Assembly (NCBI GenBank): GCA_016210825.1
Contig: JACQTM010000050.1
Span: 1 to 5,383, forward strand
Direction: 5' to 3'
Length of the DNA: 5,383 nucleotides
Origin: Hyphomicrobiales bacterium
GTDB lineage: Bacteria > Pseudomonadota > Alphaproteobacteria > Rhizobiales > Xanthobacteraceae
Numbering within the stretch: the stretch's first letter is position 1; every line of letters starts with the position of its first letter. Both the position numbers and the translations under genes were made by a program. The notes below the pieces were generated by a model that was not told the origin of the DNA, made no database searches, and was given only the letters and a program-made list of their open reading frames with translations. Shown here in pieces: positions 1 to 4,054 of this stretch.

Positions 1-659
1 CGCAAGTCAAATTCCCGCCGGGCTATTACGTCACCTGGAGCGGCCAGTTCGAATATCTCGAACGCGCCAAGGCACGGCTGAAGATTGTCGTGCCGGTCAC
101 GATCCTCATTATATTCCTGCTGCTCTACTTGAACTTCCGCCGTGTCACTGAAAGTCTGATCGTCATGCTGTCGGTGCCGTTCGCGCTGGTCGGCGGGTTG
201 TGGCTGATGTGGTGGCTTTCCTTCAACATGTCGGTCGCGGTGGCGGTCGGTTTCATCGCGCTCGCGGGCGTGGCAGCCGAAACCGGCGTCGTCATGCTGA
301 TCTATCTCGACAACGCCATGAAGGAACTTCAGGCCGAGCGGGCAATGGAAGGCGATGAATTTACGAGCGATGACCTCTATGCCGCGATCATGACCGGCGC
401 GGTCGAGCGCGTTCGCCCGAAGATGATGACCGTCGCCGCGATCATGGCGGGCCTTTTGCCGATCATGTGGAGTCACGGCACCGGCGCTGAAGTGATGCAG
501 CGAATCGCGGTGCCGATGATTGGGGGCATGGTGTCCTCCACCCTACTGACGCTGATCGTCATTCCAGCGATCTACGCGGTCGTGAAAGGTCCGGGCGCTT
601 GGGAACTCGTCGGCAGAATGGTGAATCGCGCCCCCGATTTGCCGCAAAAAACGGGCTGA
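1..659 (+). CDS. cusA: CusA-family heavy-metal efflux RND transporter, C-terminal end (5' truncated by window)
   Basis: The frame is open from base 3 and ends at TGA 657-659, giving the last 218 residues of a protein normally about 1,040 long. The family is the inner-membrane proton-driven pump of a tripartite CusCBA-type efflux system that exports Cu(I)/Ag(I) or related metals from cytoplasm and periplasm. Visible here (fragment numbering): the end of the periplasmic porter domain (PPGYYVTWSGQFEYLERA, 5-22), then five hydrophobic segments at about 27-44, 50-71, 76-101, 140-158 and 168-193, matching TM8-TM12 of RND pumps. GVAAETGVVM (89-98) and RVRPKMMTVAAIMAGLLPI (136-154) are hallmarks of the heavy-metal branch; GVAAE resembles CusA more than CzcA, which typically has GVAVLNG. 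M165 in EVMQRI appears to align with E. coli CusA Met1009, part of the methionine relay. Metal specificity cannot be settled from this part. Any cusB/cusC partners would lie upstream, outside the window. No clear intrinsic terminator follows the stop. Confidence 0.93.
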   Translation, partial: QVKFPPGYYVTWSGQFEYLERAKARLKIVVPVTILIIFLLLYLNFRRVTESLIVMLSVPFALVGGLWLMWWLSFNMSVAVAVGFIALAGVAAETGVVMLIYLDNAMKELQAERAMEGDEFTSDDLYAAIMTGAVERVRPKMMTVAAIMAGLLPIMWSHGTGAEVMQRIAVPMIGGMVSSTLLTLIVIPAIYAVVKGPGAWELVGRMVNRAPDLPQKTG

Positions 660-685
660 TAGCGCCGGTAAATGCGCCGTTTCCC

Positions 686-714
686 TTGCCATCCCCTCAC
701 CGCGAGCATAATAA
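686..714 (+). promoter_or_regulatory. Candidate sigma-70-type promoter for rne
   Basis: TTGCCA (686-691) is followed 17 bases later by TAATAA (709-714); a better -10 match, CATAAT (707-712), overlaps it but gives a short 15-base spacer. This is the most AT-rich spot between cusA and rne. If used, transcription would start near 719-722 and give an rne leader of about 495 nt. A second -35-like TTGACG at 722-727 has no acceptable -10 partner. The call is by eye only, and a promoter closer to rne is possible. Confidence 0.3.
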
Positions 715-810
715 AGGCTTGTTGACGGTTCGTTTTTCGGTTGTGCCGCGTTTGGGCATCCGGCCGGCCCGCCGCAATGATCGCTTTTAGGCAGCGAATG
801 GCGGGCGCCA

Positions 811-842
811 GCGTCGCGGAAGTTCCACGGGAACTTCGACGC
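811..842 (+). repeat. Long inverted repeat (stem-loop 1 of the rne leader)
   Basis: GAAGTTCC (819-826) and GGAACTTC (830-837) are perfect 8-base inverted repeats around a 3-base loop (ACG; five bases if the closing C-G opens). Outside them GCGTC (811-815) pairs with GACGC (838-842), leaving a 3-base bulge (816-818) on the 5' side. There is no U-tract after it, so it does not look like an intrinsic terminator for cusA. It could be a leader RNA hairpin or a protein-binding palindrome at the DNA level. Confidence 0.6.
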
Positions 843-908
843 CGATGCCCTGGTCTGGAAGGACAACCGGTTCGGCGCCAGGTTCTGATCCCGGCGCCAT
901 CTCTCTGC

Positions 909-951
909 GGCGTTGCTGCGTGGCAAATCTCACTTGGCCCACCGCGACGCC
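909..951 (+). repeat. Interrupted stem-loop 2 of the rne leader
   Basis: GGCGT (909-913) pairs with ACGCC (947-951), then GC (918-919) with GC (944-945), GTGG (920-923) with CCAC (939-942), and CAA (924-926) with TTG (934-936), leaving a 7-base loop. Internal loops and bulges separate the segments. This is a weaker element than the neighbouring repeats and is offered mainly as part of the leader model. Confidence 0.35.
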
Positions 952-971
952 CCGTCAGCGCAAAGAGAATT

Positions 972-1007
972 GCGGCAGCGCATGCGGCGCTGCCGTCCCG
1001 TTACGGG
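972..1007 (+). repeat. Stem-loop 3 of the rne leader with small adjacent hairpin
   Basis: CGGCAGCG (973-980) and CGCTGCCG (988-995) form a perfect 8-bp stem with a 7-base loop (CATGCGG), extendable by a G-U pair (972/996). Immediately after, CCCG (997-1000) pairs with CGGG (1004-1007) around TTA. No run of T follows, so a factor-independent terminator or attenuator is not indicated. Confidence 0.5.
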
Positions 1008-1022
1008 TCGAGGTCATGGTCC

Positions 1023-1090
1023 AAGCAAAGGTCGCGATCGGGCGTCGCTGCTGCGCAATTCCGCAGCGCCGGCGCGATAGCGATTTGCTT
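1023..1090 (+). repeat. Large compound stem-loop 4 of the rne leader
   Basis: AAGCAAA (1023-1029) pairs perfectly with TTTGCTT (1084-1090). After a 2-base bulge, TCGC (1032-1035) pairs with GCGA (1080-1083); after a one-base mismatch (1036/1079), ATCG (1037-1040) pairs with CGAT (1075-1078). At the tip GCTGCG (1050-1055) pairs with CGCAGC (1062-1067) around CAATTC; GGCG/CGCC (1041-1044/1067-1070) is a competing inner pairing that shares base 1067. Arms this far apart staying in register make this the most persuasive RNA element in the leader. Confidence 0.5.
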
Positions 1091-1129
1091 GCGCACGATC
1101 CCCTCGTCCGATCATTCAACTCACATTCA

Positions 1130-1199
1130 GGCAGCCGCCTTGTGCAGCGTGCGTTTTCGCGCAGCCTTGCGCCGCCGCGCGCCCGTGCACCGGCCTGCC
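1130..1199 (+). repeat. Start-proximal compound stem-loop 5 of the rne leader
   Basis: GGCAGCCG (1130-1137) pairs with CGG (1191-1193) and CTGCC (1195-1199), with C1194 bulged. After a 4-base bulge (CCTT, 1138-1141) GTGCA (1142-1146) pairs with TGCAC (1186-1190). Inside sits a small hairpin, GTGCG (1149-1153) with CGCGC (1158-1162), around a TTTT loop. The base of the stem ends 16 bases before the rne ATG, so folding, protein binding or cleavage here could affect ribosome access. This function is inferred. Confidence 0.45.
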
Positions 1200-1202
1200 G
1201 TC

Positions 1203-1218
1203 ATGAGATCATGCAATG
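1203..1218 (+). promoter_or_regulatory. rne translation start region, weak Shine-Dalgarno
   Basis: No GGAG/AGGA-like ribosome binding site precedes ATG 1216. The only candidate is the minimal GAG at 1205-1207, eight bases before the start. CATG (1202-1205) and CATG (1210-1213) can form a small hairpin around it. The start is nevertheless supported by the protein: MANKMLIDATHPED is the usual N-terminus of alphaproteobacterial RNase E. A weak site next to a structured leader fits an mRNA held at limited translation. Confidence 0.5.
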
Positions 1219-4017
1219 GCCAATAAGATGCTTATCGATGCGACCCATCCGGAGGACACCCGGGTGGTCGTTCTGCGTGGCAACCGCGTCGAGGAATTCG
1301 ACTTCGAGTCGGCACAGCGTAAACAGCTGCGTGGGAATATCTATCTCGCCAAGGTAACGCGCGTCGAGCCGTCGTTGCAGGCGGCGTTCGTTGATTACGG
1401 CGGTAACCGCCACGGGTTTCTCGCGTTCAGCGAAATCCATCCGGACTATTATCAAATCCCCGTCGCCGACCGGCAGGTGTTGATCGAGGAAGAAAGCCGC
1501 GCCCACCGCGACGCTGACGATGACGCCGAACATCGCGGCGGCCGCAGACGCCGCCATCGCGGCCGCGGCGCTAATCGCAATCGCGACGTGCGGCGCAGCG
1601 CGCCCCTTCCCGCCGGGGACGCCGCTCAGAAATTGGAGACCGAGGAACTTGCCCGCGAGGCCGCCGAGATCCCGGCCAGCGAGGACGTACTCGACCAAGA
1701 CACGCCGCCGGCCGAAATCCGCGCGGCGCAAGCCACTGAAGCGCACGACGCCGCCGAGCCGGGACACCCCGATGATGCGGTTCATGGCGAGCATGCCGGC
1801 GCGGAGGATGTGCAATCAGCGGAGGGCGATGCGCCGCGTGAGTTCGCGCTCGCATCCGAGTCGCGGCTCCCGGAGACCGAAAGCGAGAGCATCACTGCGA
1901 GCGCGCAGATAACCGGCGATCCCGGTCAAAATGGCGACGCTGATGCAGGCGAGGACGGCAACGGCGAGGAAGAAATCGTTGAATCCGTCGGCGGCGACGA
2001 AGCGCAGGATGAGGCGCAAGATCGCGTCCGCCGCGTGCGCCGACATTACAAAATTCAAGAAGTCATCAAGCGCCGCCAGGTCATGCTGGTGCAGGTGGTC
2101 AAGGAGGAGCGCGGCACCAAGGGCGCAGCACTCACCACCTATCTCTCTCTCGCCGGCCGCTATTCGGTGTTAATGCCGAACACCGCGCGCGGCGGCGGCA
2201 TCAGCCGCAAGATTACGAGCGCCGAGGACCGTAATCATTTGAAAGAAATCGCGGGCGAACTCGAAGTCCCCGAGGGCATGGGCGTGATCCTGCGCACCGC
2301 CGGCGCCAACCGTACCAAGATCGAAATCCAGCGCGACTTCGAATATCTACTGCGGATGTGGGAGACGGTGCGCGATCTGACCCTGAAATCGACCGCGCCC
2401 AAGCTCGTTTATGAGGAAGGCTCGCTGGTCAAGCGCTCGATCCGCGACCTTTACAGCAAAGACATTGAGGAAATCGTCGTCGCCGGCGAAAGTGGCTACG
2501 AAGACGCCAGAGACTTCATGCGCATGCTCATGCCGAGCCATGCCAAGAACGTCAAACTGTTTCGCGACCATCAGCCGATCTTCACGCGCCACGGTATCGA
2601 ACCGCAGCTCGACGCGATGTTCCAGCCGACGGTGCAGCTCAAATCTGGCGGCTATATCGTGCTCAATCAGGCGGAAGCCTTGGTCGCCATCGACGTCAAC
2701 TCGGGGCGCGCCACCCGCGAGCATTCGATCGAGGAGACTGCGCTTAAGACAAACATGGAAGCCGCGGCCGAGATCGCACGGCAATTGCGGCTTCGCGACC
2801 TGGCGGGCTTGATTGTCATCGACTTCATCGACATGGACGAGAAACGCAACAATCGCGCGGTCGAGCGGCGGCTGAAAGAATCGCTGAAAAGCGACCGCGC
2901 GCGTATCCAGGTCGGCCGCATTTCGCATTTCGGCCTGATGGAGATGTCGCGCCAGCGCATGCGCACGTCGGTGCTCGAAAGTTCGACGGAAATCTGCCCG
3001 CATTGCGGCGGTACCGGACATGTGCGCTCGGTGTCGTCAGTCGCGCTGCAGCTTTTGCGCGCGATCGAGGAAACGCTGCTCAAGAGCGGCACGCACAATC
3101 TCATTGTGCGATCGCGCTCGGACGTGGCGCTCTATGTGCTCAATAACAAGCGCGCGCATCTGCGCTCGCTCGAGGAACGCTTTCGTATCCTGATCGCCGT
3201 CAACGCCGACGCCACAATCACCGGACAGCCGCCCTTCGCCATCGAGCGCAGCGAGCAGGTGATGACGGTCGAACAGGCCAAGGCAATCGCCGCGCAAGCT
3301 GAAAGCTCGCTGCCGCCGCTGATGCCCGAAGAACCGGACGACGCACAGGTTGCGGAAGAAGGCGCAGAGACGTTCGCCGATCGCGACGCGGGCGCGCCCG
3401 GCGAGCGGCCCGAAGGCCGTGGCCGCCGGCGGCGGCGCGGACGGCGAGGCCGCGGCGGACGCGGCCGCGAGGATCGCGAACAAACCTTTACTCACGACAC
3501 GGTCGCAGAGCACACGGTGACCCACGGCGAGGATTTCGAGGGCGCAAAGGAAATTGCCGCGAGCGCCGAAGCGCCGGCGATGGAAGGCGGCGCCGAAACG
3601 CCAGCGGGCGAGCCGAAAGATAGCGAAGGCGAACAGCGCAGACGCCGGCGCGGCCGGCGCGGCGGCCGGCGCAACCGGCGCGACCGCGAGGGCGAGCGTC
3701 CGCAGGTGTTCGGCGAAGGCAATGGCGGCGATGCCCCGGCGCCGGTATTTTCGCCAACGTTCGAGGCGCCCGAAGAACTGGCGTCACCCAAACCGGCGAC
3801 GGCTGCAACTCCCCCGTCCGTCGAGGAACCTCCGGCGCCGCAATCGCAACCGCGCCGAGGCTCGACGGTGCGCGAGCGCGTGAGCTTCTTTGGCGGCGAG
3901 GCACCCCCACCAGCGCCGCGGGACACGACGCCCGCGTCCACGCCGGCTGCGCGGGAGGAATCGGCGGATGACGCCGACCGTCCGCGCCGCACGGGCTGGT
4001 GGTCCAAGCGCAGTTGA
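1216..4017 (+). CDS. rne: Ribonuclease E (degradosome scaffold endoribonuclease)
   Basis: RNase E makes the main single-strand, AU-rich endonucleolytic cuts in mRNA decay and rRNA/tRNA/sRNA processing, and scaffolds the cytoplasmic RNA degradosome. The gene is complete: 933 aa, ATG 1216 to TGA 4015-4017. Domain order: RNase H-like N-terminus; S1 domain from about 37, with conserved F58 and F68 (E. coli F57, F67); a long charged insertion, about 88-277, splitting S1; S1 resumes (VKEERGTKGAALTTYLSLAG, 295-314); 5'-sensor with LRTAG (R360, T361; E. coli R169, T170); DNase I-like catalytic domain with Mg-binding D493 and N495 in AIDVNSGRAT and D536 in VIDFIDMD (E. coli D303, N305, D346, same 43-residue spacing); Zn-link C594-PH-C597 for tetramerisation; small domain to about 680; then a disordered tail with two arginine blocks and GWW (927-929). 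The long tail separates it from RNase G. All key residues are intact. The long leader suggests autoregulation. Confidence 0.98.
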   Translation: MANKMLIDATHPEDTRVVVLRGNRVEEFDFESAQRKQLRGNIYLAKVTRVEPSLQAAFVDYGGNRHGFLAFSEIHPDYYQIPVADRQVLIEEESRAHRDADDDAEHRGGRRRRHRGRGANRNRDVRRSAPLPAGDAAQKLETEELAREAAEIPASEDVLDQDTPPAEIRAAQATEAHDAAEPGHPDDAVHGEHAGAEDVQSAEGDAPREFALASESRLPETESESITASAQITGDPGQNGDADAGEDGNGEEEIVESVGGDEAQDEAQDRVRRVRRHYKIQEVIKRRQVMLVQVVKEERGTKGAALTTYLSLAGRYSVLMPNTARGGGISRKITSAEDRNHLKEIAGELEVPEGMGVILRTAGANRTKIEIQRDFEYLLRMWETVRDLTLKSTAPKLVYEEGSLVKRSIRDLYSKDIEEIVVAGESGYEDARDFMRMLMPSHAKNVKLFRDHQPIFTRHGIEPQLDAMFQPTVQLKSGGYIVLNQAEALVAIDVNSGRATREHSIEETALKTNMEAAAEIARQLRLRDLAGLIVIDFIDMDEKRNNRAVERRLKESLKSDRARIQVGRISHFGLMEMSRQRMRTSVLESSTEICPHCGGTGHVRSVSSVALQLLRAIEETLLKSGTHNLIVRSRSDVALYVLNNKRAHLRSLEERFRILIAVNADATITGQPPFAIERSEQVMTVEQAKAIAAQAESSLPPLMPEEPDDAQVAEEGAETFADRDAGAPGERPEGRGRRRRRGRRGRGGRGREDREQTFTHDTVAEHTVTHGEDFEGAKEIAASAEAPAMEGGAETPAGEPKDSEGEQRRRRRGRRGGRRNRRDREGERPQVFGEGNGGDAPAPVFSPTFEAPEELASPKPATAATPPSVEEPPAPQSQPRRGSTVRERVSFFGGEAPPPAPRDTTPASTPAAREESADDADRPRRTGWWSKRS
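1477..2046 (+). other. Low-complexity insertion splitting the RNase E S1 domain (residues about 88-277)
   Basis: E. coli RNase E has only about a dozen residues between the corresponding S1 strands (after the DYYQIP-like segment and before IQEVI). Here about 190 residues intervene, rich in D, E, A, G and R and lacking regular hydrophobic spacing, so probably disordered. It opens with an arginine-rich patch (residues about 106-127, RGGRRRRHRGRG core) and continues strongly acidic (E/D clusters at 246-269). Related insertions are known in alphaproteobacterial RNase E; their role is poorly defined. The reading frame is continuous, with S1 homology in register on both sides, so it is a true in-frame insertion and not an assembly error. 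Confidence 0.85.
3253..4014 (+). other. RNase E C-terminal disordered degradosome/condensate tail (residues about 680-933)
   Basis: This region has no globular-domain signature. Acidic stretches (about 700-733, 753-806) alternate with two arginine/glycine blocks at 734-752 (3415-3471) and 808-826 (3637-3693), followed by a Pro/Ala/Ser/Thr-rich linker and a short conserved-looking stretch, STVRERVSFFGG (883-894). In alphaproteobacteria such charge-patterned tails bind RNA and degradosome partners and drive assembly of ribonucleoprotein condensates (BR-bodies, shown in Caulobacter). The protein ends RPRRTGWWSKRS; in Caulobacter the equivalent terminal GWW docks PNPase. Assigning these roles here is by analogy. 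Confidence 0.8.
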
Positions 4018-4038
4018 TTATATTTCCGTGCTTTGCGC

Positions 4039-4044
4039 GAAGGG
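4039..4044 (+). promoter_or_regulatory. Ribosome binding site of the aldolase/dehydrogenase gene
   Basis: GAAGGG at 4039-4044 lies 10 bases before ATG 4055, slightly long but workable as a Shine-Dalgarno sequence. It favours the ATG over the in-frame upstream GTG at 4028, which would add nine unconserved-looking residues (VLCAKGGDG). The rne-to-ATG gap (4018-4054) is only 37 bases and shows no terminator hairpin with a T-run. Confidence 0.55.
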
Positions 4045-4054
4045 CGGCGACGGC

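Larger units (their letters stand above)
715..1215 (+). promoter_or_regulatory. Probable long structured 5' leader of rne (no gene seen in 660-1215)
   Basis: The 556 bases between cusA and rne contain no frame with a recognisable protein. They contain at least five stem-loops that can form one after another without overlapping: 811-842, 909-951, 972-996, 1023-1090 and 1130-1199. Two are compound stems with paired regions on both sides of bulges. Between the last two is a less structured, pyrimidine-rich stretch (1091-1129). E. coli RNase E represses its own synthesis by cleaving its long, structured 5' UTR; that an alphaproteobacterial leader does the same here is inference. GC-rich DNA folds easily by eye, so the whole-leader model is moderate confidence while the individual inverted repeats are certain as sequence. 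Confidence 0.5.

Noticed and set aside
649..682. AAACGGGC and GCCGTTT around the cusA stop considered as a terminator stem.
   Set aside because: The arms need a bulge, enclose about 20 unpaired bases, and no T-run follows.
819..860. GGAAC at 830-834 considered as the -35 of an EcfG (general stress sigma factor) promoter.
   Set aside because: No CGTT-like -10 occurs 16-17 bases downstream, and the GGAAC is simply one arm of the hairpin.
781..888. A short open frame ending ...GNFDADALVWKDNRFGARF with very high GC at third positions, possibly a small protein or gene remnant.
   Set aside because: It has no ATG, GTG or TTG start after the in-frame stop at 778-780, no recognisable family, and overlaps the palindrome at 811-842. 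Codon-like GC bias over about 20 codons is weak evidence. A translated search with 781-888 would settle it.
543..926. A 127-codon minus-strand open frame between cusA and rne.
   Set aside because: It overlaps the well-supported cusA end by more than 110 bases, has no recognisable family and no clear ribosome binding site.
741..1226. A 161-codon open frame across the rne leader.
   Set aside because: Its product is Arg/Ala/Ser-rich low complexity with no domain, it runs through every leader hairpin and into the rne start, and a competing frame (845-1357) is just as long. Both are expected in GC-rich DNA with few stop codons.
1201..1815. A 204-codon minus-strand frame opposite the rne 5' end.
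   Set aside because: It is antisense to the conserved RNase E N-terminus and S1 insertion. Its Ala-rich hydrophobic look is produced by the reverse complement of Arg/Gly/Ala codons.
3415..3693. GC-rich repetitive DNA in the rne 3' half considered as a tandem repeat or sequencing artefact.
   Set aside because: The frame stays open and the two blocks encode distinct Arg/Gly stretches typical of RNase E tails; similarity comes from shared codon usage.
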